Of a DNA stretch of 39,290 nt, positions 22,961-30,267 are shown one piece after another; position 1 is the stretch's first letter, and the number at the start of each line of letters is the position of its first letter. Position numbers and translations under genes: made by a program. The stretch is from a bacterium D16-51. GTDB taxonomy: Bacteria > Bacillota > Clostridia > Lachnospirales > Lachnospiraceae. The DNA lies in contig RAYE01000055.1 in the NCBI GenBank assembly GCA_003612285.1, forward strand, positions 1-39,290, given 5' to 3'. Below the pieces are notes generated by a model. That model ran no database searches, had not been told where the DNA came from, and worked only from the letters and a program-made list of their open reading frames with translations.

Positions 22961-23622
22961 GCGTCCACCTCCAATTTATATCCAATCCCTTTTACCGTGA
23001 CAATGCAATCAAGTTCCAGTTTTTTTCGCAAGTTTCTGATGTAGCTGTCAACAATACGGTCTATCACATAGGAATCGTCTCCCCAGACTGCATTTAATAT
23101 CTGTGACCGTGACAGCACCAGTCCTTTATGGTCAAGTAACAGCTTTAGCAATTCGATTTCTTTAGGGGTTATGTCAATTTTTCCGTTCTGGTTGCAGGCG
23201 GAGTATCCAGAAAAGTCCACGGTCAACTCACCATACTTCCAGATATTCGGCTCATCCTTTACGCCTGCCCGACGCAGCAGGGCGGTGATGCGCTTGCCAA
23301 GCACCACCATTGAAAACGGCTTCGTCATATAATCGTCTGCCAAACAATCAAAGCTTGATACCTGCGTATATTCATCCTCTAATGCCGTGAGCATGATGAC
23401 TGGTATCTGGCTTGTCTTTCGTACCGCATTTAATACCGCAAGCCCCGACATTGTGGGCAGCATAATATCAAGGACGATTAAATCTATCTTGTTCTGTGAG
23501 AAAATCTCCAGAGCTTCTGTTCCGTCATACGCTGATATAATTTCGTGACCTGCTTCTTGCAGATATTCAGAAAGAGCTTCACTTGTATCAACATTATCTT
23601 CCACAATTAATATCTTTGCCAC
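22957..23622 (-). CDS. OmpR-family response regulator (VncR/VanR-like)
   Basis: A 221-residue two-domain regulator. The receiver domain contains VEDN, the phosphorylation site IVLDIMLP (D about 52) and K about 102 in MTKPFS. The C-terminal winged helix has ITPKEIELLKLLLDHKG and DSYIRNLRKKLE and ends GIGYKLEVDA. The start is taken as GTG at 23622 because GGAGGT lies 7 bases upstream; the longer GTG start at 23631 overlaps that site. An inverted CTCCAT/ATGGAG site sits just upstream and is shared with the transporter promoter, so autoregulation is likely. Confidence 0.92.
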   Translation of the reverse strand: MAKILIVEDNVDTSEALSEYLQEAGHEIISAYDGTEALEIFSQNKIDLIVLDIMLPTMSGLAVLNAVRKTSQIPVIMLTALEDEYTQVSSFDCLADDYMTKPFSMVVLGKRITALLRRAGVKDEPNIWKYGELTVDFSGYSACNQNGKIDITPKEIELLKLLLDHKGLVLSRSQILNAVWGDDSYVIDRIVDSYIRNLRKKLELDCIVTVKGIGYKLEVDA

Positions 23623-23650
23623 AAAGACCACCTCCAGCTTTATCTTAGCA

Positions 23651-23670
23651 TCTCCATGTGTATGGAGTAT
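23651..23670 (-). promoter_or_regulatory. Operator-like motif before the response regulator
   Basis: ATACTCCATACACATGGAGA on the minus strand, with a perfect CTCCAT/ATGGAG palindrome. Related to 21451-21469. Confidence 0.55.
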
Positions 23671-23997
23671 GAATTTTTTTGCATTTTTCGGAATGTTAAT
23701 TCAAATAAGTTTTTCTCTCCTATTCAATGCAGAAGAAGAATATCCATATTTAGATGGCAAATACCATGGAAATATGCATAACAAACTGTTCCGCTATGAA
23801 TAACTCTATAAAGCAGCCAGTTATACAACATTCTCACAAATCCAAAAGTTTTGATTTTTCTGCAATGCCGATTCCACTGGAATCTCTTTCACTCCATCTT
23901 TTCTCAAAAAACAATCAGGAAAAAACTACATTGTATAAAGCCTTTCTATTCTTTGATTTTCCACTAATTAACGTTTTATTTTATCACAGGAACAATT
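23671..23997. other. Stretch with no supported gene upstream of the two-component genes
   Basis: A plus-strand ORF at 23754-24047 has no ribosome site and no recognisable pattern, so it is not called. The stretch probably holds the promoter for the regulator operon. No strong hairpin was seen. Confidence 0.4.
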
Positions 23998-24366
23998 TTA
24001 CAGATATATCCCCGCCATTTTTGCAAAATCAAATTTTCTCCCGATAAGTTCCGACTTTTTTTCTTTTGGCAGGCTCTCAAATACACCATTATACCCTTTT
24101 TCCAATAAAGAAGTGCCTTTCGCCATAAGATACAGCTTCATATCAAGCCATTCCTGCCACAGTCCCTCAAATAATGCCCTGCTGTCCGTATAAGTTTCAT
24201 CTTCCTCATAACCATGCGGCGGCATATAATATTTCAGCATCACAAAACCGTATCTGCCGACATCAACCACTACAATGTCCGCCATTTCGTACAGTTCCGA
24301 AAACGCTTCAGCCACCTTTTTGCATTTTGCCTGTTCTTCCTCTGTGATATAAACCTGTTTTTCCAT
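23998..24366 (-). CDS. Conserved hypothetical protein paired with TnpV
   Basis: A 122-residue soluble acidic protein (YITEEEQAKCKKVAEAFSE, DIVVVDVGRYGFVMLKYYMP). I do not recognise a domain. GGAGG stands before the ATG. It lies 20 bases after TnpV, and such a protein is often seen next to TnpV in related elements. It has no membrane segment or signal peptide. A role in element biology is guessed from place only. Confidence 0.7.
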   Translation of the reverse strand: MEKQVYITEEEQAKCKKVAEAFSELYEMADIVVVDVGRYGFVMLKYYMPPHGYEEDETYTDSRALFEGLWQEWLDMKLYLMAKGTSLLEKGYNGVFESLPKEKKSELIGRKFDFAKMAGIYL

Positions 24367-24386
24367 ATTACTTTTGCCTCCATGAT

Positions 24387-24764
24387 TTAGATATAAACCA
24401 TCTCATTTTTTACTATTTCCTCTGCCCGATACCGGATACTGTTCATTTTCTGAATCCATTCCCACTGATTCTTGGCTTTTAGTTCCTCAGTCACACCTTC
24501 AGCAGTTTTCATCTGCTCCATGATAATATCTAACCTTTTCTCTGCCTGCTCATTCAAATTGGCAAGATATGTCCATAATTCACAAGTCAATAATAATGCT
24601 GTGTAACGTGCGGAATGTTCCTGCTTCAGATACTCCCGATGCAGCCGACCAAAATACCCAATCGGACGGTTTTCTTCCGGCAATTTCAAATCAGGGATAT
24701 AATAATCCCCTGTCAGTATATAATCAATACCATTTTCCGTTATCCGTTCCTTTATTTCACCCAT
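24387..24764 (-). CDS. tnpV: TnpV family transposon-encoded protein
   Basis: A 125-residue protein of the TnpV family first seen in Tn4451. Characteristic parts are GDYYIPDLKLPEENRPIGYF (about 17-36), the GRLHREYLKQEH helix and MNSIRYRAEEIVKNEMVY at the end. The start is the ATG at 24764, with AGGAGG 6 bases upstream; the longer frame upstream is unlikely. It lies next to the left border of element 1b. The function of TnpV is unknown. Confidence 0.88.
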   Translation of the reverse strand: MGEIKERITENGIDYILTGDYYIPDLKLPEENRPIGYFGRLHREYLKQEHSARYTALLLTCELWTYLANLNEQAEKRLDIIMEQMKTAEGVTEELKAKNQWEWIQKMNSIRYRAEEIVKNEMVYI

Positions 24765-24961
24765 GCTTTTCCTCCTGACATACTTTTGTTTTGGTTGATT
24801 CAACCCATTATTCCCTTATATACTTTCTCAGACGTACAGAATTGTACCAGATGAAAAGAAATAAAAAAGACATAATTAGCTGAATTGCCGGCTGATCGTG
24901 TCCCTGTTCCGTTTATTTTTATATTGGGCAGCCAACTCTTCACAAATAAGTATGGCATATC

Positions 24962-25533
24962 TTTTCCGGTTTTTTGATAATTTAAACCGTAGGACTGCGA
25001 CGTACCCCTTGTGTCAGAGGTATTGTAAAGGTCTATCGTTTCCTTACCCAAAATTTCCGCCATCTCTTTTAAAGTGGTCTTTTCCTTCCCTCCGAGGAAT
25101 AAGGTGGTATCACAATTCCCTTCAATGGTGTCGGCGTTGTCCTTATAAATCGCTTTAAGCTGTGACTTCGACTGCAAGATAATGGAAGCCGATATTTCCC
25201 GGCTCCGGATTGTGGCAATCAGCTTCTCAAACTTCGGTATCTGCCCGATATTTGCAAACTCATCGAGTAAACAGCGCACATGGACGGGCAATCTCCCATG
25301 ATACACATCGTCCGCCCTGTCACAGAGCAGGTTGAAAAGCTGTGTATACATGATAGACACGATAAAATTAAATGTGTCGTCAGTATCGGAGATAATGACA
25401 AACAACGCTGTCTTTTCATCCCCAATCATATCAAGCCCCAACTCGTCATAGCTTGTCAGGTCACGCAGCTCCTTGATGTCAAAGGGGGCTAAACGTGCGC
25501 CACAGCTAATTAAAATGCTTTTCGCTGTCTTGC
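24962..25533 (-). pseudogene. virD4: virD4 coupling-protein gene, middle fragment (piece 2 of 3)
   Basis: The frame begins at the GG core (25533-25534) with GKTAKSILISCGARLAPF and DLTSYDEL. It continues through Walker B LPVHVRCLLDEFANIGQIPK, TLFLGGKEKTTL and NYQKTGK, to the GA core at 24960-24961. All of this is typical VirD4/TraG ATPase core. It joins in frame to 32239-32673 on the upstream side and to 2824-3072 on the downstream side. After the break, reading continues into element 1b for about 50 unrelated residues to a stop at 24800. Without the other pieces it is not functional. Confidence 0.9.
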
Positions 25534-25557
25534 CAGTAACAAAATGTCAAGGACTTT

Positions 25558-25734
25558 TTAATCATTATGATATTTTTTATGTATGCAATCATCGACTATG
25601 ATACGTTTTAGCTTATCATGCGCTGTCTCTGTACTGGTTTTACTAAAGTAAAGAGAGACATCATAATTAGCTTTACCAATTTTCTTTCTAATCCTCTGCG
25701 GTGTATCAATAGTAGAATGATTCTTTTTTTGCAT
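25558..25734 (-). CDS. tnpW: TnpW-like small transposon-encoded protein
   Basis: A 58-residue protein (MQKKNHSTIDTPQRIRKK...) whose core IGKANYDVSLYFSKTS and then ETAHDKLKRII matches the TnpW at 32713 (IGNTTFDIHIHFSETS, ETFTDKVVRLIE). GAAAGGA lies upstream. It stops 24 bases from the element border. It is easily missed because of its size. Function unknown; the family marks Clostridia mobile elements. Confidence 0.75.
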   Translation of the reverse strand: MQKKNHSTIDTPQRIRKKIGKANYDVSLYFSKTSTETAHDKLKRIIVDDCIHKKYHND

Positions 25735-25843
25735 ATTACTATCCTTTCCTTTCTAAAATAAAAAAGCGATAAAACTCTAATAGCTTTACCGCTCATAACT
25801 AATAACCATTATTTAATTCTTTATACAAACTGGAATTTGAAGT

Positions 25844-26191
25844 CTAAACCACATTTTCACCTAAAATTATTTTAGGCATTGTGGTTAAACAGCGATTCCA
25901 ACGTTTATAGAATTTCTCTACACCAAGTTTTGAAATTCTTGCATGTGCTTCTTCATTTTCCAGCACCCAATACAAGACATATGTTACCTTACCTACATTT
26001 CTTGTAAGACGAACAGGTAATTCTCCCTCTTTAACAGCATTAAAATCTTTTTGTCGGTGGGTACGTTTTATGTAATGTACATCAATGACACCATCTTGCT
26101 TCAAGTAAAATTCCGCTACTTCCCTCATCAGTTCTTCAATTTCATCTAACTTGGTCAGCTTTGCCTCATATATACATATTTCATTAAACAT
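25844..26191 (-). CDS. Small protein, possibly dimeric alpha/beta-barrel (ABM-like)
   Basis: A 115-residue protein. The pattern FNEICIYEAKLTKLDEIEEL, ...GVIDVHYIKRTH, ...KVTYVLYWVLENEEAHARI has the strand-helix-strand-strand layout of the antibiotic-monooxygenase/EthD-like ferredoxin barrel. GGAGG stands 5 bases before the ATG at 26191. No catalytic residues can be named. It lies between TnpW and the relaxase in element 2. The fold call is tentative. Confidence 0.6.
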   Translation of the reverse strand: MFNEICIYEAKLTKLDEIEELMREVAEFYLKQDGVIDVHYIKRTHRQKDFNAVKEGELPVRLTRNVGKVTYVLYWVLENEEAHARISKLGVEKFYKRWNRCLTTMPKIILGENVV

Positions 26192-26259
26192 AAAATACCT
26201 CCACAAATGTCGATTTGTTTAATTCTTTACCCCAACATTATAGCACCTATCCACTACAA

Positions 26260-27741
26260 TCACAATTCCTTATCTCTCCGCTTAGCCTGCACTTTCGTCG
26301 GCTCTGCCTGTATTGCCTGTTCCACACATTTCTGAATAGCCTCCGCTTCTTGTACTTCTGCTTTCATCACATAGACTTTATCATACAAACGATTCTTCTC
26401 TGAACTAAGCATGGCAATCTCTTTTTTCCATCCTTTTAAGTTCAACTCCCTATTGTCCCCTAAATGCTCTTTCAGATACCGTTCTGCTGTCTGATACAGA
26501 ATTAGTTCGGCAGTATGCCGGTTATAATAATCATCCTGCTTTCTCGGCTTTGTTTGCTTATATTTTACATAGATAGGACGGTATTTGAGGTATTTCTCGG
26601 ATTGGTCTACCAGTTCTTTCCTCTCATGAAGTTGCTTCTCTGTACGCTTGATCCGCCCGTTCGTATCCCGATAATTCTTCTTTATCTCCGTCACAACCTC
26701 TTGGAACTGTGCAAGCGTCTCAATTCTTCTTTCCTGCAGAAAACTGACTGCTTTTCCATATTCCTTTAAATCTGTGGCTTTTCCATAACTACTCTGTGGA
26801 ACATTACTTTCCTGAATGATTTTGTTTAAATATTCCGACAGAGTGAGAGATTGATTTTGATTCGATTGGATAGGATTGATAGATGGATGTTCTCTCTCCT
26901 GTCTTGTCATCTGTCTTATCCATACAGTAAGACGGGAAATCTGGCGACGCATTTCTGTCAACAGGCGGTTCTGTCTCCGTATCTCCCTGTTCTGTTCGCC
27001 CCGTTCTGTCGTAATGCCCCTCTTTTCCATCTGAGTAGCTGCTACTCCCATATGTACGGTCGGTATCTTATCATTTCCCTGTCGTTCATAAGAACGATGG
27101 TCGATGCGTTCCGGGCAGTTTTGCTTGGCTAGGTAACTGTTTGTAACCTCTGCCCACGCTTTTCTCCATACCTCTACCTTTTCTTTTTCATTCCAATCTA
27201 CCGTACTGATTTTCCGGCTTTTGTATGTGCCGTTTTTTAATTTCACACGTTGACCGTCTTTATCTAAAATATATTCTTTTTTGGATTTCGCTCCCCACTC
27301 ACCAGATTCCTCAATCGGACGCATGGTAAGCATGATATGTGCGTGTGGGTTTCCATCTGATTTATCATGGATGGCAAAATCAGCGCACATCCCGACAGAT
27401 ACAAAATTCTTTTTAACATACTCCCTCACAAGCTGTATCTGCTGTTCCTTGTCCAGTTCTACAGGAAGTGCAATCTCAACCTCCCTCGCAAGCTGTGAGT
27501 TCTTAGCTTTTTCTATTTTCTCCACGCTGTTCCATAGAATAGAGCGGTCTGAAAATTCAGGTGGGGCATGGGGTGGCAGTAGGATTTCCGTATGTACGAT
27601 TCCCCTTTTCCTCGTAAAATCATGGGTAACTCCATCATAATCATTTGTAAGGGTTTCACCGCTTCTATAAGCAGAAGCCGCAACCGCTGATTTTCCTTTC
27701 CCCCGGCTGATTATCTTTATACTGCAATGGTAAATAGCCAC
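26260..27741 (-). CDS. mobL: MobQ-type (MobA/MobL) relaxase of element 2
   Basis: A 493-residue relaxase that nicks one strand at oriT and carries it to the recipient. It opens with AIYHCSIKIISRGKGKSAVA, with the catalytic tyrosine near the start (Y4), as in MobA/MobL proteins. The histidine triad region is DGNPHAHIMLTMRP (about 125), followed by YLAKQNCPERIDHRSYERQG. The rest is a coiled, charged C-terminus. The start is GTG at 27741, with AGGAGG 8 bases upstream; the longer frame starts inside the oriT-like region. It needs a coupling protein from a helper element. Confidence 0.9.
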   Translation of the reverse strand: MAIYHCSIKIISRGKGKSAVAASAYRSGETLTNDYDGVTHDFTRKRGIVHTEILLPPHAPPEFSDRSILWNSVEKIEKAKNSQLAREVEIALPVELDKEQQIQLVREYVKKNFVSVGMCADFAIHDKSDGNPHAHIMLTMRPIEESGEWGAKSKKEYILDKDGQRVKLKNGTYKSRKISTVDWNEKEKVEVWRKAWAEVTNSYLAKQNCPERIDHRSYERQGNDKIPTVHMGVAATQMEKRGITTERGEQNREIRRQNRLLTEMRRQISRLTVWIRQMTRQEREHPSINPIQSNQNQSLTLSEYLNKIIQESNVPQSSYGKATDLKEYGKAVSFLQERRIETLAQFQEVVTEIKKNYRDTNGRIKRTEKQLHERKELVDQSEKYLKYRPIYVKYKQTKPRKQDDYYNRHTAELILYQTAERYLKEHLGDNRELNLKGWKKEIAMLSSEKNRLYDKVYVMKAEVQEAEAIQKCVEQAIQAEPTKVQAKRRDKEL

Positions 27742-27773
27742 GCTGTCAACCTCCTTCCGGGTGACTCGTCCAA

Positions 27774-27946
27774 ACTTTGCAGGCAGGTGCGCTCTGTTCT
27801 TTAGAGTGTGCCTGCCTGCAAAGTACACAAGGGGTAGGGCATTGCCCGTAGGGGAGTGTAGCTCCCCTGTGCCTGTCATAAGACAGGCAAAAGCCCTCGG
27901 CAGAGCGCACACACCTGTCAAGGTGTATAAGTGCGCCCTTGTAAAC
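27774..27946 (-). other. oriT: oriT-like region of element 2 with several hairpins
   Basis: A perfect 14-bp inverted repeat (ACTTTGCAGGCAGG at 27774-27787 with its complement at 27811-27824) is followed by AGGGGAG/CTCCCCT, GCCTGTC/GACAGGC and ACACCT/AGGTGT stems. It lies directly upstream of the relaxase start, where MobQ origins are found. The nick site cannot be read from sequence alone. Confidence 0.6.
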
Positions 27947-27955
27947 AAGGGAGAT

Positions 27956-28228
27956 TTAATTCTCCCCCTTTTCTTTTCTGATTTTCTGCAAATATTCCTG
28001 TGCTTGTTCAGAACGTAAGGCAATCATTAACAAGCCTTTAATCTGGTCGTTTTCATACTGCTCCGGCTGTTCCAGAAAGCTCTCTAATATCGCCCCTCTC
28101 TCAATCAACCGACGTGTTCTCGCTTTTCTTTCTTCGCTCTTTTGTTGGTTCAGAAGTTTCCGCCTTTTATTTTGTAACTGCTTGATTTCTTCCTCTGCTT
28201 TAGCAATCTTTTCACTAATATCTACCAT
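27956..28228 (-). CDS. DUF3847 family protein
   Basis: A 90-residue coiled-coil protein (EEIKQLQNKRRKLLNQQKSEE, then KARTRRLIERGAILES) matching DUF3847, which is often encoded beside MobA/MobL relaxases. Its LIERGAILES motif recalls MobC/MobD accessory proteins. Role in the relaxosome is inferred. An A/T-rich GGAG-type site lies before the ATG. Confidence 0.8.
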   Translation of the reverse strand: MVDISEKIAKAEEEIKQLQNKRRKLLNQQKSEERKARTRRLIERGAILESFLEQPEQYENDQIKGLLMIALRSEQAQEYLQKIRKEKGEN

Positions 28229-28256
28229 ATAAAATCTCCTTTTTTGAAAAATGAAA

Positions 28257-28283
28257 AAGCAATCGTTATTCCTGCGATTGCTT
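28257..28283 (-). terminator. Terminator between the lipoprotein and DUF3847 genes
   Basis: AAGCAATCG/CGATTGCTT stem (28257-28265 and 28275-28283) followed by Ts on the minus strand. Confidence 0.7.
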
Positions 28284-28380
28284 TTCTTTTCTGCATTATT
28301 TTGTTTTTCCAGTATTCTTTACATATTTTGATAGCTGTTTATCTGCCAACCGTCGTATAAACATTTTCATCTTATTACGA

Positions 28381-28806
28381 TTATTTATATCGGATTTCAA
28401 ATTCATCGGGATTGTCTTTGATATTATTTTGCATATCTACATTTTCCGTATTGAAGTCTGTAACATAATCAAAGGAATAAGCAGTCTTTCCTTTTTTGAA
28501 ATCTTTTTCAGAAGTAAAAACATCTACAGTGACCTCATTTGGATATCCACTTAAATCATACGAAAAGCGTGTGCTTTGAAAATCATTGTCAAGGACATGC
28601 TGTATAATCTCATTAGAGCAGGCATCTCTGTCTAATACGGTATCTTTATCAGCAATGACATTAATGTTAAGTTCGTACCAGTTGGCAGAAGTTGTACTAT
28701 GGGATGATAATACATCCATTTCAACAGATTCTTTCGTACATCCGGATAACAGAACGCATGATAGTAAAATTGAGTTTCCTAACCGTCTCATTATTCCTAT
28801 ATTCAT
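28381..28806 (-). CDS. Small lipoprotein of unknown function
   Basis: A 141-residue exported protein. The signal peptide LGNSILLSCVLLSGC contains a lipobox LLSGC (C about 22) for lipid attachment. The mature part has mixed strands (ELNINVIADKDTVLDRDAC, EVTVDVFTSEKDF). I do not recognise a domain. A short basic stretch MRRLG may be the true N-terminus, because the first ATG is 13 bases from its purine-rich site. In element 2 it may act in surface exclusion or sensing, which is a guess. Confidence 0.65.
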   Translation of the reverse strand: MNIGIMRRLGNSILLSCVLLSGCTKESVEMDVLSSHSTTSANWYELNINVIADKDTVLDRDACSNEIIQHVLDNDFQSTRFSYDLSGYPNEVTVDVFTSEKDFKKGKTAYSFDYVTDFNTENVDMQNNIKDNPDEFEIRYK

Positions 28807-28953
28807 CTTCTTGTCATTTCCCCCTCCTCTGTAAACATATGTTTGTGATATTAGTATTATAATACTTCTTGTAGATTATAAAATTACTATAATAAGTATA
28901 CAATAAAAATGCAAGTAAAATGTTTCTACACGAACTGACAGGAGATGACAAAG

Positions 28954-29184
28954 GTGGATGAAGATTACGGTCGCTTAGAGATTCGGCTGGCTGAACTCAT
29001 GGAAGAGAAGGGCTTAAACAGGTACAAACTATCCTTAAAAGCAGCGATGAACTGGAACCAAGTGAATAATTATTGCACCAACAATATTAGTAGATTAGAT
29101 ACTTTCGTTCTCTGCAAACTTTGTACTGTACTTGAATGCGATATTCATGACTTATTGGTTTTCATTCCATCGGATAAAAGCTAA
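28954..29184 (+). CDS. XRE-family regulator, first of a tandem pair
   Basis: A 76-residue helix-turn-helix protein (EIRLAELMEEKGLNRYKLSL, then NNISRLDTFVLCKLCTVLEC). I take the GTG at 28954, which lies 9 bases after AGGAG, as start; this makes the length equal to its paralogue. The ATG at 28945 is also in frame. With the next gene it probably controls the divergent minus-strand genes of element 2. Confidence 0.8.
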   Translation: MDEDYGRLEIRLAELMEEKGLNRYKLSLKAAMNWNQVNNYCTNNISRLDTFVLCKLCTVLECDIHDLLVFIPSDKS

Positions 29185-29325
29185 ATGCTTATTATGCACC
29201 TCTGCTTTAGAACTTATGTTTCTGATACTTGTATTCTACTATTTGTTTAGGGTTACAAACATTCTATCACAAATGTAGAATGAACTTGTTTCAAAGGAAC
29301 TATTTAGTCTTTATGAGGTGAAAAC

Positions 29326-29556
29326 GTGGACGAAAACTATGGACGATTAGAGATTCGATTGAATGAACTGCTAAAAGAACGGGGGTTAAGTAAAAACAAG
29401 CTGTCACACAAAGCAGAAATGAATTGGAAACAGATTGATAATTATTGCACCAACAACATTTCCCGACTGGATGTATTCGTTTTATGTAAGCTCTGTACTG
29501 TACTGGATTGCGGTATACAAGATTTACTGGTATTCTACCCACCCGAAAAATCTTAA
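29326..29556 (+). CDS. XRE-family regulator, second of a tandem pair
   Basis: A 76-residue paralogue of the gene at 28954 (NELLKERGLSKNKLSHKAEM, NYCTNNISRLDVFVLCKLC). GAGGTG precedes the GTG start. The recognition helix differs from its sister while the C-terminal helices are nearly the same, suggesting duplication and then different operator specificity. About 140 bases separate the two genes. Confidence 0.8.
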   Translation: MDENYGRLEIRLNELLKERGLSKNKLSHKAEMNWKQIDNYCTNNISRLDVFVLCKLCTVLDCGIQDLLVFYPPEKS

Positions 29557-29582
29557 CCTAACCCTGCCTTTATTCTTCAATC

Positions 29583-29647
29583 AGGATAACAGCTATTTAT
29601 GTATATGAGAAAAGACATTCCTGCAGAATGCCTTTCCCTGTTATCCT
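29583..29647. terminator. Bidirectional terminator between converging genes
   Basis: A long hairpin with outer 10-bp perfect arms AGGATAACAG (29583-29592) and CTGTTATCCT (29638-29647), with further pairing of GCATTC/GAATGC type inside. It lies between the XRE gene and the gene at 29654. Confidence 0.65.
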
Positions 29648-29653
29648 CACCTT

Positions 29654-30253
29654 TTATAACGCTATATCGTTTGTTCTCTTTTGTCTGTTTTTATCTCGGT
29701 CACTTTTTGATTTTCTTACATGCTCTCCAGCTTTTGCTAAGCGATTTCTTATAGAACTATCACGCTCTGCAAGTTTACGGTTCTTTGTACTGGAAATCAG
29801 TTCTGAACAGCTTTTTTCTGATAATGCGGACAGTTTATGTATTGTACTGCCGACAATCCGCTTTGTAAGTTCATCGGCGATTCTAGGCTCAATAGATTTC
29901 AGCATGTCTACCGTATCCGATCTGCCTCCTCCGTCAAACTGATAGATAAGATTGATTTCATCTGGACTAAATTTCACCATTCCTTTATCGTTTTCTTTCT
30001 TCCTGCTTACTCCTGTGCATTTCACTGTGTTCCTGACGCTCTCATAGCTGTCTCTGGCGGTTATCCTGCCCGTATCGTCTGTCTGGCGCACCTCTGCTTT
30101 ATTTTCGCCTTTCTGCTCTACTACAAGCCAATGTGCGTTATCACCAGCCTTTGTATAAACAATCCCCTGTTCCCCTGAATATCGGCTGTTTATTTTATAC
30201 TCTCCCTGACTGTCATAGTAACTTTTAATCTTTTCAATATGTTCTTGCTTCAT
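29654..30253 (-). CDS. Conserved hypothetical protein of element 2
   Basis: A 199-residue soluble protein. The N-terminal part (about 15-75) has short strands (YKINSRYSGEQGIVYTKAGD, HWLVVEQKGENKAEVRQTDD) that could form a small beta domain. The middle includes KFSPDEINLIYQFDGGGRSD and the C-terminal third is highly basic (RKLAERDSSIRNRLAKAGEH and on). It ends 15 bases before the recombinase gene region in the same direction, downstream of it. I do not recognise the family. DNA binding is possible from its charge. Confidence 0.65.
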   Translation of the reverse strand: MKQEHIEKIKSYYDSQGEYKINSRYSGEQGIVYTKAGDNAHWLVVEQKGENKAEVRQTDDTGRITARDSYESVRNTVKCTGVSRKKENDKGMVKFSPDEINLIYQFDGGGRSDTVDMLKSIEPRIADELTKRIVGSTIHKLSALSEKSCSELISSTKNRKLAERDSSIRNRLAKAGEHVRKSKSDRDKNRQKRTNDIAL

Positions 30254-30267
30254 GCTGTCTCCTTTTA

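Larger units (their letters stand above)
11527..24961 (-). mobile_element. Integrated element 1b (GA-specific serine recombinase, TnpV, MobC, no relaxase)
   Basis: The borders are GA dinucleotides at 11526-11527 and 24960-24961. Between them lie a serine recombinase, a small conserved ORF, DnaC-like loader, replisome organiser, two HTH regulators, divergent MobC, a two-component/ABC operon and TnpV, a set typical of Tn4451/Tn5397-related elements. At the high end it abuts virD4 (TGKD/E). At the low end it abuts a recombinase fossil, not the other half of virD4. A relaxase and secretion genes are absent, so transfer would rely on another element. A GNAT-like gene and its partner at the low end are broken. 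Confidence 0.7.

Noticed and set aside
23754-24047. 97-codon plus-strand ORF
   Set aside because: No ribosome site, overlaps the 3' end of a better-supported minus-strand gene, no domain.
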